DNA from: Mollicutes bacterium
Lineage (GTDB): Bacteria; Bacillota_I; Bacilli_A; Izemoplasmatales; Izemoplasmataceae
Direction: 5' to 3'
Length of the DNA stretch: 64,000 nucleotides
NCBI GenBank assembly: GCA_003552925.1
Contig: PUOX01000031.1
Coordinates: forward strand, 1-64,000
Part shown: positions 7,694 through 16,805 of the stretch, piece after piece
Layout of the letters: each line of letters begins with the position of its first letter
Position numbering within the stretch: the first letter of the stretch is position 1
Program-made: the position numbers and the translations under genes
The notes under the pieces: model-generated
Databases searched by the model: none
Seen by the model: the letters and a program-made list of their open reading frames with translations, nothing else
What the model was told of the DNA's origin: nothing

Positions 7694-8957
7694 GACGTTT
7701 CGCGAAACCGTCTACCATTTTCAGTTGCACGGGCGTCTCGACGTCTATTTGATTCAAAAGCCCGACTATTCGAAAACGTACGTGACGCTTTCGGCGCCGA
7801 TCGGCTCGATTCACCGCCGTTACCGCGATGAGAAGGGCGAAGTGAAAGAAGCGCCCTCCGGCGCGGCGCATTTTCTCGAGCACAAAATCTTCGAACGCGA
7901 CGGCCGCGACATCAGCGAAGACTTTTCGCTAGACGAGGCGCAAATCAACGCCTTCACCGAGCACCACCGCACGACGTATCTTTTCAGCGCGACCAACCAC
8001 GTATTGCAAAACGTCGAACGGCTTTTTGAGGCGTTTTTCTTCCCCGAGTTCACCGACCAAGGCGTCGAAAAGGAGAAGAACATCATCGCCGAGGAACTCA
8101 ACATGCACCTCGACGACCCCTACTACGAACAATACCACACCCTGATGCGCAACCTTTACCATTTTCATCCTCTTCGCGAAGACATTTTGGGCACGAAAGA
8201 AAGCATCGCCGCGATGAGCACCGCCGATTTGCGCGCCATGCACAAGGCCTACTACCAACCGGAAAAGGCCACGTGCGTCGTCGTGGGCGACATCGACCCC
8301 TATGGTTTGCAAGAAAGGCTTGAACAACGCGTCAAGCTTCCCGAGAAAACCATGTTTGAACCGTTGTCGCAGCCTTTGGAAGAACCGGCTCATGTCAAAA
8401 AGCCACGCGAATCAAAGGAACTCGACGTGCTACTGCCGAGCGTGCTAGTCGGCGTGAAGTTCCTTCCCGAGATGCATATGGACGTCAAAACGCGCATCCG
8501 CGAGAGGCTTTCGCTTTCTATTTTGATGAGCCTGCTCCTCGGCAAAAGCAGCGACGTCAGCGAAGCGATGCTCGATGCGGGGGAAATCAACGACACCTAC
8601 GGTCTCGACGTGGCGGTTGAAGATTCCTACGCCCACGTGCTCATCGGCACCGAAACCGAAAAGCCCGAGGCGTTTGAAGCGTCGTTGCTTGAAGCCTTGA
8701 AGAATTTCCCCGAAGCGACCATCACCGACGCCGACTTCCGCCGCATCAAAAACCAGCTTGTCGGCAGCTTCATCCACGGGCTCGATTCGCTAGAAGCTTT
8801 GGCGCATCAGTTCACGGAGTACATCCAATACGACATCGTTTTCTACGACGTCGTCGAAATCGCCCAGTCGATTACCAAAGAAGAAATCCTGTCCCTCGCC
8901 AGACGTCTCGACACTTCGAATGCGAGCCGTTTCATCGCCAAACCCAAAAAAGCGTAG
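7674..8957 (+). CDS. ymfH: M16 zinc peptidase-like protein, YmfH type
   Basis: This is the catalytic-looking partner of the pair. HFLEH near residue 67 is the inverted zinc motif of M16 peptidases, and the second zinc-ligand glutamate is expected in EKNIIAEELNMHLDD about 75 residues later. The length is about 427 residues. GTG 7665 is too close to the gggag ribosome site, so ATG 7674 (MKKTQYKTF) is chosen. The family is annotated as EF-P modification-associated in Bacillus, but no EF-P gene is seen nearby. Overlap with ymfF implies coupled translation. Confidence 0.84.
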   Translation: MKKTQYKTFRETVYHFQLHGRLDVYLIQKPDYSKTYVTLSAPIGSIHRRYRDEKGEVKEAPSGAAHFLEHKIFERDGRDISEDFSLDEAQINAFTEHHRTTYLFSATNHVLQNVERLFEAFFFPEFTDQGVEKEKNIIAEELNMHLDDPYYEQYHTLMRNLYHFHPLREDILGTKESIAAMSTADLRAMHKAYYQPEKATCVVVGDIDPYGLQERLEQRVKLPEKTMFEPLSQPLEEPAHVKKPRESKELDVLLPSVLVGVKFLPEMHMDVKTRIRERLSLSILMSLLLGKSSDVSEAMLDAGEINDTYGLDVAVEDSYAHVLIGTETEKPEAFEASLLEALKNFPEATITDADFRRIKNQLVGSFIHGLDSLEALAHQFTEYIQYDIVFYDVVEIAQSITKEEILSLARRLDTSNASRFIAKPKKA

Positions 8958-8978
8958 AGGGCAGAAACGAGGTCTATC

Positions 8979-9848
8979 ATGGACAAAATACTTACCGCGT
9001 TTCAGCGCCGCAAGGCAAACGCCGAGCGCATCGGCGTCGCCGGCGTCTTGCTTGTCGTCGCCGGCGGGCTAGTGTATGCGTTTGCCGAAACCGTCCCGCT
9101 ATCCGCCGCGCTTGCCGTAGGGGGAGCCATTTTGGTGTTTTTTTCCTACGCGAACTTCACCCAAATCGAAGAAGAGTTCAAAAGCGGCGTGCTGAGCGAG
9201 TTGATCGAACGTTCCGTCCAAGACGCAGATTACGACCACAAACGGGGCTTGACGCCCCACCAGGTGTATCAGTGCGAGTTCTTGAAAACGGCAGACCGTT
9301 TCCACAGCGAAGACTTTTTGAGCGGCACCATCGACAACGTCGCCTTTGTCTCAAGTGATGTCGTTTTGAAAGAACGTCGCGTGCAGACGACGAAACACGG
9401 CACGCAAACCTACTACCACACTTATTTCAAAGGAAGAATGTTCACCTTCGAATTCAACAAGCACTTCGAAGGCGTCCTGCAAGTGTTAGAAGACACCTCG
9501 CCCGTGACGCGGCGCCCTTTTGAAAGAGTCAAGCTCGAATCGGTCGACTTCAACAAGAAATTCAAAACGTTCGCCACCGATTCGCATCTTGCGTTTTACG
9601 TTTTGACGCCGCATTTCATGGATGCGCTTTTGCGCTTTGAAGCGAACCACCCCGGAAAACTGAGCTTTTCGTTCATCGACAGCAAGCTTCATATCGGCAT
9701 CAACAATTTCAAGGACACGTTTTCGCTCAAGTTCTTTCAAAAGATGAACCAAGAAATGATCCAAACCTTCCAACAGGACATCGACATCCTCTACACCATC
9801 GTCGACGAGCTCAAGCTGAACCGCAACATCTTCAAGACAAAATCGTAA
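8979..9848 (+). CDS. DUF3137 family membrane protein
   Basis: This 289-residue protein has two adjacent membrane segments (about residues 19-37 and 41-56) and a large soluble C-terminal part. The FKGRMFTFEFNKHFEG stretch and the following beta-rich region resemble the DUF3137 family, whose function is unknown. It lies 21 bases after the ymfF/ymfH pair and ends in a clear terminator, so it is probably the last gene of that unit. No catalytic residues are evident. Confidence 0.65.
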   Translation: MDKILTAFQRRKANAERIGVAGVLLVVAGGLVYAFAETVPLSAALAVGGAILVFFSYANFTQIEEEFKSGVLSELIERSVQDADYDHKRGLTPHQVYQCEFLKTADRFHSEDFLSGTIDNVAFVSSDVVLKERRVQTTKHGTQTYYHTYFKGRMFTFEFNKHFEGVLQVLEDTSPVTRRPFERVKLESVDFNKKFKTFATDSHLAFYVLTPHFMDALLRFEANHPGKLSFSFIDSKLHIGINNFKDTFSLKFFQKMNQEMIQTFQQDIDILYTIVDELKLNRNIFKTKS

Positions 9849-9893
9849 ACATTGCGAACGACCGCCTTCTCGCGCATCAGTCCTTGACTTTTC

Positions 9894-9924
9894 GAAGGAA
9901 CCCGCGGTTCCTTCTTTCTTTTGC
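9894..9924 (+). terminator. Terminator after the DUF3137 gene
   Basis: A nine-base stem GAAGGAACC/GGTTCCTTC (9894-9902 with 9906-9914) with a three-base loop is followed by a T-rich run. Confidence 0.9.
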
Positions 9925-10027
9925 GAAGTTTCGTGCAGAAATGGCTCCCTCAAAGAAAATCGCGCCGGTTTTGCAAGGTGATTGCCCATGGGAAAGAAGG
10001 TATCCTAAAACAAAAAGGAGGATACGC

Positions 10028-10375
10028 ATGGTCAATCAAGTCATTTTGGTCGGACGTCTGGTTTACGACCCGGAACTGCGGGAACTCAAAGACGGCAAGA
10101 AGGTCACCACCATCACCATGGCGCTACAGCGCAACTTCAAAAGCGCCGAAACGGGCACTTATGAGACGGACTTTCTCAAATGCACGCTTTGGAGCGGGAT
10201 TGCCGAAAACACCGTCGCCCATTGCAAGAAAGGTTCTACCATCGGCGTCAAGGCGAGGCTAGCCCAGAGGTTTTACGACATCGACGAGGAAAAGTCGTTT
10301 TCCTATCCGGAAATCGTCGCGGAAAAAATCAGTTTCATCTCCCCCAAAAGCGCCTCTAAAGAAGCGCAAGCCTAA
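10028..10375 (+). CDS. Short single-stranded DNA-binding protein-like OB protein
   Basis: This 115-residue single OB-fold protein starts MVNQVILVGRLVYDPELRE, the classic SSB N-terminus, and carries the DFLKCTLWSGIAENT core strand. It lacks the acidic C-terminal tip (DDDIPF type) that normally recruits partner proteins and ends SKEAQA instead, so it may be a secondary SSB rather than the replicative one. The long track ORF from 9884 is rejected because aaaaggagg precedes ATG 10028. The gene stands alone between two terminators. Confidence 0.82.
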   Translation: MVNQVILVGRLVYDPELRELKDGKKVTTITMALQRNFKSAETGTYETDFLKCTLWSGIAENTVAHCKKGSTIGVKARLAQRFYDIDEEKSFSYPEIVAEKISFISPKSASKEAQA

Positions 10376-10398
10376 GAAGCTCTCCTCCCCCCCCCTTC

Positions 10399-10424
10399 GG
10401 GACGACAATCGTCGTCCCTTTTTC
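10399..10424 (+). terminator. Terminator after the SSB-like gene
   Basis: GGGACGAC/GTCGTCCC (10399-10406 with 10411-10418) closes a four-base loop and is followed by five T. A run of nine C just upstream (10387-10395) is notable but unexplained. Confidence 0.92.
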
Positions 10425-10466
10425 TCGGAGAGTTTGTGTCTGAACGCGCAAAAGCGAAACGCTTTG

Positions 10467-10475
10467 TGCTATAAT
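10467..10475 (+). promoter_or_regulatory. Extended -10 promoter of thyA
   Basis: TGCTATAAT is an extended -10 element. No good -35 is evident at the normal distance. The start point would be near 10482, very close to the aaggagg ribosome site of thyA. Confidence 0.7.
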
Positions 10476-10492
10476 TATAAGGAGGTGGTAGA

Positions 10493-11371
10493 ATGAAACA
10501 GTATCAGGACTTTTTGCGCCACATCCTCAAACACGGCCGTTACAAAGACGATCGCACCGGGACCGGCACCTTGAGCGTGTTCGGCTATCAGATGCGGTTT
10601 GATTTGCGTGAAGGCTTTCCGCTTGTGACGACGAAAAAGGTGCACTTCAAAAGCATCCTTCACGAACTCCTCTGGTTCATCTCCGGCGACACCAACATCC
10701 GCTATCTCGTCCGAAACGGCGTGCGGATTTGGAACGAATGGCCGTATGAAAATTTCAAGCAAAGCGAAGCTTATCAAGGCGAGTCGCTGAAAGAATTCAT
10801 TGAAAAAATCAAAAACGACGAAGACTTCGCCGAAAGATTCGGCGATTTGGGTCCGGTATACGGCGCTCAATGGCGCGGCTTTTCCGGCGAAGAGACCTCC
10901 GTCGACCAACTTGAATGGGTGGTTCATGAGATTAAGCAAAACCCCCATTCGCGCCGCTTGATCGTCAACAGCTGGCATCCGCCGCAGCTCGGACGGATGG
11001 CCCTTCCCCCTTGCCATATGATGTTTCAGTTTTACGTGCAGGAAGGGCGGCTTTCCTGCCAACTCTATCAAAGAAGCGCCGATGCGTTTTTGGGGGTGCC
11101 CTTCAACATCGCAAGCTATGCGCTATTGACGATGATGGTCGCGCAAGCGTGCGATTTGAAACCCGGCGAGTTTGTCCATACCATTGGCGACGGCCATATC
11201 TATTCCAACCACGTCGAGCAGGTGAAGACGCAGCTCGAGCGTGAGCCGAAAGCCCTGCCGACGCTTGAATTGAACCCCGAGGTCAAAGACCTTTTCGCCT
11301 TCCGCTACAAGGATGTGCGCTTGAAAGGCTATGATCCGCATCCGCCCATCAAAGGAGAGGTTAGCGTATGA
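10493..11371 (+). CDS. thyA: Thymidylate synthase
   Basis: ThyA methylates dUMP to dTMP using methylenetetrahydrofolate and yields dihydrofolate. The catalytic cysteine is in [12 protein letters not shown], with the upstream [10 protein letters not shown] phosphate-binding arginines and the downstream [14 protein letters not shown] motif. At 292 residues it carries an extra charged segment around residues 85-110, like the long forms seen in some Bacillota. The stop overlaps the folA start as ATGA, coupling it to the enzyme that recycles its folate product. Confidence 0.97.
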   Translation: MKQYQDFLRHILKHGRYKDDRTGTGTLSVFGYQMRFDLREGFPLVTTKKVHFKSILHELLWFISGDTNIRYLVRNGVRIWNEWPYENFKQSEAYQGESLKEFIEKIKNDEDFAERFGDLGPVYGAQWRGFSGEETSVDQLEWVVHEIKQNPHSRRLIVNSWHPPQLGRMALPPCHMMFQFYVQEGRLSCQLYQRSADAFLGVPFNIASYALLTMMVAQACDLKPGEFVHTIGDGHIYSNHVEQVKTQLEREPKALPTLELNPEVKDLFAFRYKDVRLKGYDPHPPIKGEVSV

Positions 11372-11844
11372 TCGCATTGATAGTGGCCATGGACCGTAAC
11401 GGCCTGATCGGCAAAGACAACGAACTGCCCTGGCATTTCCCCGAAGACCTTGACTATTTCAAACGGGTTACGAAACACAAGAAGGTGCTCATGGGGCGAA
11501 AAACGTACGAATCGATCGTCGATAAGCTTGGCAAGGCTTTGCCGCTTCGCGAAAACATCGTCTTGACCCGGCAACGGCTCAAGCTTGAGGACGCCTACGT
11601 CATCAACGATCTGCCCGCGTATTTGCGGAAAGTCCCCGAAGAAGACACGCTCTTTGTCATCGGCGGGCGCATGGTCTATGAGGCGTCGCTTCCCTTCGCC
11701 GACCGCCTGTACATCACCCATATCGACGGGGCCTACGAAGGAGACACCTACTTTCCCACCGTTGATTTTTCCAAGTTCGAAATCGTTCAAAAAGAAAAGC
11801 GTCCGCCCTTGACGTTTGTCGTATACGAAAGGAAGGATCGCTAA
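11368..11844 (+). CDS. folA: Dihydrofolate reductase
   Basis: DHFR reduces dihydrofolate to tetrahydrofolate with NADPH. The 158-residue protein has the expected order: [24 protein letters not shown] (Met20 loop and substrate acid), MGRKTYESI, and [22 protein letters not shown] near the C-terminus. It overlaps thyA by four bases, a common pairing because ThyA generates the substrate. plsC starts at the next base after its stop, so all three are probably one transcript. Confidence 0.97.
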   Translation: MIALIVAMDRNGLIGKDNELPWHFPEDLDYFKRVTKHKKVLMGRKTYESIVDKLGKALPLRENIVLTRQRLKLEDAYVINDLPAYLRKVPEEDTLFVIGGRMVYEASLPFADRLYITHIDGAYEGDTYFPTVDFSKFEIVQKEKRPPLTFVVYERKDR

Positions 11845-12660
11845 ATGGTTTCGCTCATATTCTTGTTGGTTTTTGCGGGCTTCTCGACGCTTTTTTCCTA
11901 CTTGCTTGGCGGCTTTGCCCTCGCGCCTTTGAGTGTGCTCATATGGGTAATCGGCCTCTTCTTGGGGTTTGTGGCGTCGTTTTCGATATTGCTTTCTTTC
12001 ATGATTGTCTACGGGCGTCTCCATAAGGAAGCCGATTCCTTCAACATGCGCCACCATCGTATCGCTGTCGGCATCATGCGGTTGGTCTTGCGGTTGGTCC
12101 GCTTGAAAATCCGCGTTACGGGCCGCGAGCACATTCCCGCACCCGGCGAAGCGTTCGTCGTTGTGGGCAACCATCAGTCGAACTACGACATTCTCGCCTC
12201 CAAAGCGCAATTGGGGAAACATCCGCTCATTTTCATCGCAAAACAGGAAATTTTCACATGGCCGATTGTCGGCAATTTCACCCGCTTGCTCGGCAACATC
12301 CCCATCGACCGCACATCGCCGAGGTCTTCGGCAGAAGCCATCGTGCAAGGCATCCGCGCGCTCAAGAAGGGGCAGCCGGTCGTCATCTTCCCCGAGGGCA
12401 CCCGTTCGAAATCAAACGAGATGGGCGAGTTCAAGGCCGGATCCTTCAAACTGGCCATGAAATCGAAAACGCCGATTTTGCCGATGACCATCTACAACAT
12501 GCACAAAGCATGGCGCGGATGGCCGTTTCTTCGCCAAAACGTCTACATCCATTTTCATCCGCCCATTTGGCCCAAAGACTACACCAACCTCACCTCGCAA
12601 GCCCTCAGCAACAAAACCAAACGCGTCATCCAATCCAAAATCGACGAGTTTGGCGGTTGA
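11845..12660 (+). CDS. plsC: 1-acyl-glycerol-3-phosphate acyltransferase (PlsC family)
   Basis: This 271-residue membrane acyltransferase would make phosphatidic acid from lysophosphatidic acid. Two hydrophobic segments fill residues 1-52. The catalytic block is NHQSNYD (NHxxxxD, near residue 111), and the substrate-binding block is FPEGTRSKS (near residue 181). The start directly abuts the folA stop, with an aaggaagga ribosome site inside folA. The usual 240-250 residues are extended by the N-terminal membrane hairpin. Confidence 0.92.
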   Translation: MVSLIFLLVFAGFSTLFSYLLGGFALAPLSVLIWVIGLFLGFVASFSILLSFMIVYGRLHKEADSFNMRHHRIAVGIMRLVLRLVRLKIRVTGREHIPAPGEAFVVVGNHQSNYDILASKAQLGKHPLIFIAKQEIFTWPIVGNFTRLLGNIPIDRTSPRSSAEAIVQGIRALKKGQPVVIFPEGTRSKSNEMGEFKAGSFKLAMKSKTPILPMTIYNMHKAWRGWPFLRQNVYIHFHPPIWPKDYTNLTSQALSNKTKRVIQSKIDEFGG

Positions 12661-12719
12661 GAATTGATGCATGAAGCGCCATTTTGTGATACCATAGAGA
12701 AAGCAAAGGAGTGATGACC

Positions 12720-14012
12720 ATGAGAATGGTAGACATTATTGAGAAAAAGCGCGACGGAAAAGCGGTCACCAAGGAAGAAATTGACTTTTTTGTGGAAGGT
12801 TACGTCGACGGCAAGATTCCTGATTACCAAATAAGCAGTTTGATGATGGCGATTTATTTCAACTCGATGGACGACGACGAAGCGACCCATTTGACCGAAG
12901 CCGTCTTGAACAGCGGCGACATCATCGATTTGAGCGCCATTGAAGGCATCAAGGTCGACAAGCATTCGACCGGCGGCGTCGGCGACAAGACCACCCTCGT
13001 CTTAGGCCCCCTCGTGGCCTCTTGCGGCGCAAAGTTCGCCAAGCTTAGCGGACGCGGCCTCGGTCACACCGGCGGTACGCTGGACAAGCTTGAAAGCATC
13101 CCCGGGTTCAACGTCTCGCTTTCGAACGAAGATTTCGTCAAGCAGGTCAACGACTTGAACATCGCCGTCGCCGGTCAAACGGCGAAGCTCGCGCCCGCCG
13201 ACAAGCTTCTTTATGCCTTGCGCGATGTGACGGGCACCGTCCCGAGCATCCCGCTTATCGCCGCCTCGATCATGAGCAAGAAACTCGCCAGCGGCGCCGA
13301 CGTCATCGTTTTAGACGTCAAAATCGGCGAAGGCGCTTTCATGAAGACGCTTGAAGACGCGCGCGAACTCAGCCGCATCATGGTGAAAATCGGCAAGAAC
13401 TTCGGCAAGAAGGTCACCGCGTTCATCACCGACATGAGCCAGCCTCTAGGCTATGCGGTCGGCAACAAGCTCGAGGTCGTAGAAGCCATCCAGACCCTTC
13501 AAGGAAACGGCCCCGAGGACTTGCAGAAGCTGTGCACCGAAATCGGCAGCTATCTGGTCCATAACGCCGGTTTGAGCGAAACGCTCAAACAAGCGCGGGA
13601 AATGGTCGAGAAGAAGTATGGCACCCTCGAGGCGAGCGACTTGTTCAAAGAAATGGTCAAGGCCCAAAAGGGCGAATACCCCGACTTGAACGACTTCATC
13701 CACAACGAAACGCTGATCGCCGTAAAAAGCGAAAAAGAAGGGTATGTCAAAAGCTTGAACGCCCTTGATATAGGCTTGAGCGCGATGCGCCTCGGTGCAG
13801 GACGCGAAACGAAAGACGACACCATCGACACCGACGTCGGCATCGTCCTCAACAAAAAAGTCGGCGACAAGGTGGAAAAAGACGAGGTCCTCGCCTACGT
13901 CTACAACAACAAAGACGACATCACCGACGAAGTGAAAACCATCTTGAACGCGTTCGACATCACCGAAGAATACGTCGAAAAGCCCTCGCTCATTGTCGAA
14001 ATCGTCGAATAA
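12720..14012 (+). CDS. pdp: Pyrimidine-nucleoside phosphorylase
   Basis: This 430-residue enzyme phosphorolyses uridine, thymidine or deoxyuridine and feeds the same deoxyribose route as deoC/deoD. The family signature SGRGLGHTGGTLDKLESIPGF is intact, and KVDKHSTGGVGDKT forms the phosphate-binding loop. Four in-frame starts exist (12711-12726). ATG 12720 is chosen because aaggag lies eight bases upstream and the protein then begins MRMVDIIEKKRDGK, matching Bacillus Pdp. The C-terminal alpha/beta domain is complete, and a terminator follows. Confidence 0.95.
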   Translation: MRMVDIIEKKRDGKAVTKEEIDFFVEGYVDGKIPDYQISSLMMAIYFNSMDDDEATHLTEAVLNSGDIIDLSAIEGIKVDKHSTGGVGDKTTLVLGPLVASCGAKFAKLSGRGLGHTGGTLDKLESIPGFNVSLSNEDFVKQVNDLNIAVAGQTAKLAPADKLLYALRDVTGTVPSIPLIAASIMSKKLASGADVIVLDVKIGEGAFMKTLEDARELSRIMVKIGKNFGKKVTAFITDMSQPLGYAVGNKLEVVEAIQTLQGNGPEDLQKLCTEIGSYLVHNAGLSETLKQAREMVEKKYGTLEASDLFKEMVKAQKGEYPDLNDFIHNETLIAVKSEKEGYVKSLNALDIGLSAMRLGAGRETKDDTIDTDVGIVLNKKVGDKVEKDEVLAYVYNNKDDITDEVKTILNAFDITEEYVEKPSLIVEIVE

Positions 14013-14017
14013 ATTCG

Positions 14018-14046
14018 ACCCTTCCCGGGTGGGAAGGGTTTTTTCT
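14018..14046 (+). terminator. Terminator after pdp
   Basis: ACCCTTCCC/GGGAAGGGT (14018-14026 with 14031-14039) with a four-base loop and a T-rich tail. Confidence 0.93.
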
Positions 14047-14076
14047 TGAAATTCGGTGTGTGCAAGCGGCAAACTT

Positions 14077-14085
14077 TGGTATAAT
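14077..14085 (+). promoter_or_regulatory. Extended -10 promoter of the VOC gene
   Basis: TGGTATAAT lies about 20 bases upstream of the VOC protein start. No convincing -35 is seen. Confidence 0.65.
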
Positions 14086-14104
14086 GTCCTTAGGAGGGAT
14101 GCAC

Positions 14105-14458
14105 ATGATTGACGCAATCCATTTTTACAAGGCTTACGACCTCGACAACGTCCGGAGGTTTTATGGAGACGCTTTGAGCTTGAAACTGTACAAGGACCAA
14201 GGGTCCTGCTTGATTTACGACATGAACGGCCACGGCAAGATCGGCTTTTGCACGCATCATCCCAAGTTCCGGGCGGATTCGACGTGCATCACGTTCGTCT
14301 ACGAGCGCAAAGAAGACGTCGAAAGGATGCATCAGCACTTGAAAACGCGCGCGAAAGACGTCGGCCGTCCGGCGCTCAACGACAAGCTCAAAATCTACCA
14401 TTTTTTCGCGAAAGACTTTGAAGGCCACACGCTCGAATTTCAAACCTTCTTGTATTGA
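14105..14458 (+). CDS. VOC (glyoxalase/bleomycin-resistance fold) protein
   Basis: This small 117-residue protein of the vicinal oxygen chelate fold opens IDAIHFYKAYDLDNVRRFYGDAL, the usual first beta-alpha unit, and closes FFAKDFEGHTLEFQTF, where a metal-ligand glutamate normally sits. Substrate cannot be inferred. ATG 14105 is chosen over ATG 14099 because it gives proper spacing from taggaggg. The gene is monocistronic between its own promoter and terminator. Confidence 0.8.
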   Translation: MIDAIHFYKAYDLDNVRRFYGDALSLKLYKDQGSCLIYDMNGHGKIGFCTHHPKFRADSTCITFVYERKEDVERMHQHLKTRAKDVGRPALNDKLKIYHFFAKDFEGHTLEFQTFLY

Positions 14459-14462
14459 AAAT

Positions 14463-14484
14463 CGCTTCCATAGAAGCGTTTTTC
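14463..14484 (+). terminator. Terminator after the VOC gene
   Basis: CGCTTC/GAAGCG (14463-14468 with 14473-14478) with a CATA loop and a T run. Confidence 0.9.
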
Positions 14485-14510
14485 TTTGGCGTAAGAGTTT
14501 TGTGTTTGCG

Positions 14511-14538
14511 TTGCGTTTTTCTGGCGATGTGTTATACT
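14511..14538 (+). promoter_or_regulatory. Promoter of the TPP riboswitch–thiT transcript
   Basis: TTGCGT (14511-14516), a 16-base spacer and TATACT (14533-14538), the latter preceded by TGT. Transcription would begin just before the aptamer. Confidence 0.7.
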
Positions 14539-14554
14539 GAATGTGTCGATAAAA

Positions 14555-14688
14555 TCAGGGGAGCTTAGAGTACTAGGCTGAGACATTCTTGAGACTAGAA
14601 TGAACCTTACCTGATCTGGGTAATGCCAGCGTAGGATGAATCTTTATGATTGAGCTTTGTCCTAGGCGTGGACAAAGTTTTTTATTTT
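14555..14688 (+). ncRNA. TPP (THI-box) riboswitch with terminator
   Basis: The aptamer (about 14555-14640) contains the near-invariant GGCTGAGA and the ACCTGATCTGGGTAATGCC block followed by AGCGTAGG, which bind the pyrimidine and pyrophosphate of thiamine pyrophosphate. The expression platform is a terminator hairpin CTTTGTCC/GGACAAAG (14655-14662 with 14670-14677) with a T-rich tail. Ligand binding should therefore turn off thiT by premature termination. Confidence 0.96.
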
Positions 14689-14705
14689 ATTGAGGAGTGA
14701 TCTTC

Positions 14706-15260
14706 TTGTCTGAATCCCGCATCAACAGCAAACAACTCACCGAAATCAGCATTCTTTTGGCCCTAGCCGTCGTCATCGAACTCGCTTTCCGCGTCATTCC
14801 CCGCCAGCCACAGGGCGGAAGCATCGATTTGACGATGTTGCCGCTTTTCATCATCGCCTACCGCCAAGGCCTGCAAAAGGGCATTTTGGCCGGGATAGTG
14901 TTTGGATTGCTGAACTTGCTTATTAGCGGTTTGGCGCTTTACCACTGGGGCGTCTTGTTCTTCGACTATCTGTTCGCCTTTGGTGTGTTGGGCTTAAGCG
15001 CCGTCATTTTCCGCATCAATAAGGACAGCGTCAATTACTTTGTCATCGGCATCGTCGTTGCCGGCGTCTTGCGGTTTGTTTTCCATTATTTGAGCGGCAT
15101 CATCTTCTTTGGCGAATACGCGCCGGAAGGAACTCCTGCCGCGTTGTATTCCTTCACCTACAACATCACCTACATGGGCCCATCCATCGCGCTTACGGCC
15201 ATCGTCGGCGCTTTGGTCTTCGCCCGTTTGAAAGACGTTTTGCAACAGGATTTCGCGTAA
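14706..15260 (+). CDS. thiT: Thiamine transporter ThiT (ECF S-component)
   Basis: This 184-residue protein has about six membrane segments and the YuaJ/ThiT pattern: a basic N-terminus, GGSIDLTMLPLFIIAYRQGLQKGI, and aromatic residues in the last helices (FGEYAPEG...YSFTYN). ThiT captures thiamine and uses a shared ECF ATPase module, which is not in this window. The TPP riboswitch upstream strongly supports the substrate. TTG 14706 sits eight bases after gaggag and is preferred over the alternative GTG 14697, which would overlap that ribosome site. Confidence 0.93.
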   Translation: MSESRINSKQLTEISILLALAVVIELAFRVIPRQPQGGSIDLTMLPLFIIAYRQGLQKGILAGIVFGLLNLLISGLALYHWGVLFFDYLFAFGVLGLSAVIFRINKDSVNYFVIGIVVAGVLRFVFHYLSGIIFFGEYAPEGTPAALYSFTYNITYMGPSIALTAIVGALVFARLKDVLQQDFA

Positions 15261-15288
15261 CGCCTCGTCCCCGATTTTATCCGACTCG

Positions 15289-15313
15289 GGAACCCGCAAG
15301 GGTTCCTTTTTTT
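15289..15313 (+). terminator. Terminator after thiT
   Basis: GGAACCC/GGGTTCC (15289-15295 with 15300-15306) with a GCAA loop and seven T. Confidence 0.93.
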
Positions 15314-15348
15314 CTTGGCTTTGTATTTTTAACCTTGCCGCTTTCATG

Positions 15349-15354
15349 TATAAT
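15349..15354 (+). promoter_or_regulatory. -10 element upstream of glgA
   Basis: TATAAT preceded directly by TG lies 18 bases upstream of glgA. A well-spaced -35 is not evident, so this is a partial promoter call. Confidence 0.5.
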
Positions 15355-15371
15355 GAAGGAGGAGGGATACT

Positions 15372-16793
15372 ATGAAAATAATGATGGTAGGCACCGAAGC
15401 GACACCCTTTGCTAAAACCGGCGGTCTCGCCGATGTGCTGGGCAGTTTGCCGAAGGCTTTGAGCGAACTCGGCCATGATGTCGGCGTGGTTTTGCCGAAG
15501 CATCAGGCGATCAAAGAAGCGTACGACGAACAGCTGACGTTCGTCGACAAAACGCAGATTACGGTCCATAAGAAGAAAGAATACGCAGGATTTGAAACGA
15601 TCCAACACGAAGGCGTGACGTTTTACTTCATCGACAACGAATACTATTTCGGCTATCGCGAAAACTTATACGGCGATTTCGACGACGGAGAGCGCTACGG
15701 CTTTTTCAACCATGCCGCACTTGCGCTTTTGGAACGTTTGCATCCCGATACCGACATTGTCCATCTTCACGACTGGCCGGTAGGGCTGATTCCCTACATC
15801 CTTAAGAACACCGATTTGTATCCGCGTCTCAAAAAGCGCGCCAAGACGCTTTTCACCATCCATAACATCGCTTATCAGGGCCATTTCGACAGAGGGTTGC
15901 TTCCGTATTTGAACATTCCCTACGGTCATGCGCTAGAATACGGCGGCGCCATCAACTTCCTCAAATGCGCCATCGTTACGGCCGATTATTTGAGCACCGT
16001 CAGCAAAACCTACGCCAAAGAACTGCAGTACGCCTATTTCGGCTACGGCATGGAAGACCTCCTGCACGAACGCGAAAACGAGTTTGTCGGCATCATGAAC
16101 GGCATCGACTACCAAGCGTTCAACCCGAAAGACGATGCGTATATCGAAAAAAACTACGATTTGCACAATTATTTGAAAGGCAAAAAGGAAAACAAACAAG
16201 CGCTTTTGAAGATGTTCCACCTCGACGATTTGAACAAGCCGCTCATCGGCATCGTTTCGCGACTTAGCGACCAAAAAGGATTCACCCTGTTGCGCGATGC
16301 GCTTGAGCCGCTGCTTGAGGAAGGCTTGGTCCAATGCGTCGTGCTCGGCACGGGCGAAGAAGAAATCCACGATTTCTTCGACGCGTTGCGCAAAAAACAT
16401 CCGAAGCACTTAGGGCTTTATTTCGGCTACAGCGACAAAATCGCCCGGCAAATCTACGCCGGCGCCGATTTCTTCCTTATGCCCTCGAAATACGAACCCT
16501 GCGGCCTCGCGCAACTCATCAGCTTCCGCTACGGCACGCTGCCCATCGCTAGGATGACCGGCGGGCTCAAGGACTCCGTCGAACCCTACAACAAGTTCAC
16601 CGGCGAAGGCAACGGCTTCGGCTTTGTGAATTTCGACGGCGCCGATTTGCTGAAGACGATGCGCGAAGCGCTTGAAGCCTATCAAAACAAGCAGAACTTC
16701 AAAAAAATGATCCGCCGCGCCATGCAAGAAGATTTCAGCTGGAAAGAAAGCGCCAAACAATACGAAGAACTCTACGCATCCCTACAAGAGTAA
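15372..16793 (+). CDS. glgA: Glycogen synthase (ADP-glucose dependent)
   Basis: GlgA elongates alpha-1,4-glucan from ADP-glucose. The 473-residue GT5 enzyme has [10 protein letters not shown] near residue 15 (the nucleotide-sugar binding KxGGL motif), [18 protein letters not shown], and the C-terminal [29 protein letters not shown] active-site block. A ggaggag ribosome site is present. It precedes glgC by 12 bases, so both enzymes of glycogen precursor use and synthesis are co-expressed. Branching enzyme and phosphorylase are not in the window. Confidence 0.96.
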   Translation: MKIMMVGTEATPFAKTGGLADVLGSLPKALSELGHDVGVVLPKHQAIKEAYDEQLTFVDKTQITVHKKKEYAGFETIQHEGVTFYFIDNEYYFGYRENLYGDFDDGERYGFFNHAALALLERLHPDTDIVHLHDWPVGLIPYILKNTDLYPRLKKRAKTLFTIHNIAYQGHFDRGLLPYLNIPYGHALEYGGAINFLKCAIVTADYLSTVSKTYAKELQYAYFGYGMEDLLHERENEFVGIMNGIDYQAFNPKDDAYIEKNYDLHNYLKGKKENKQALLKMFHLDDLNKPLIGIVSRLSDQKGFTLLRDALEPLLEEGLVQCVVLGTGEEEIHDFFDALRKKHPKHLGLYFGYSDKIARQIYAGADFFLMPSKYEPCGLAQLISFRYGTLPIARMTGGLKDSVEPYNKFTGEGNGFGFVNFDGADLLKTMREALEAYQNKQNFKKMIRRAMQEDFSWKESAKQYEELYASLQE

Positions 16794-16805
16794 AAGGAGG
16801 ACAAC

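Noticed and set aside
9884-10027. Upstream extension of the SSB-like ORF
   Set aside because: It begins inside a terminator, and the added residues are not SSB-like; ATG 10028 has a strong ribosome site.
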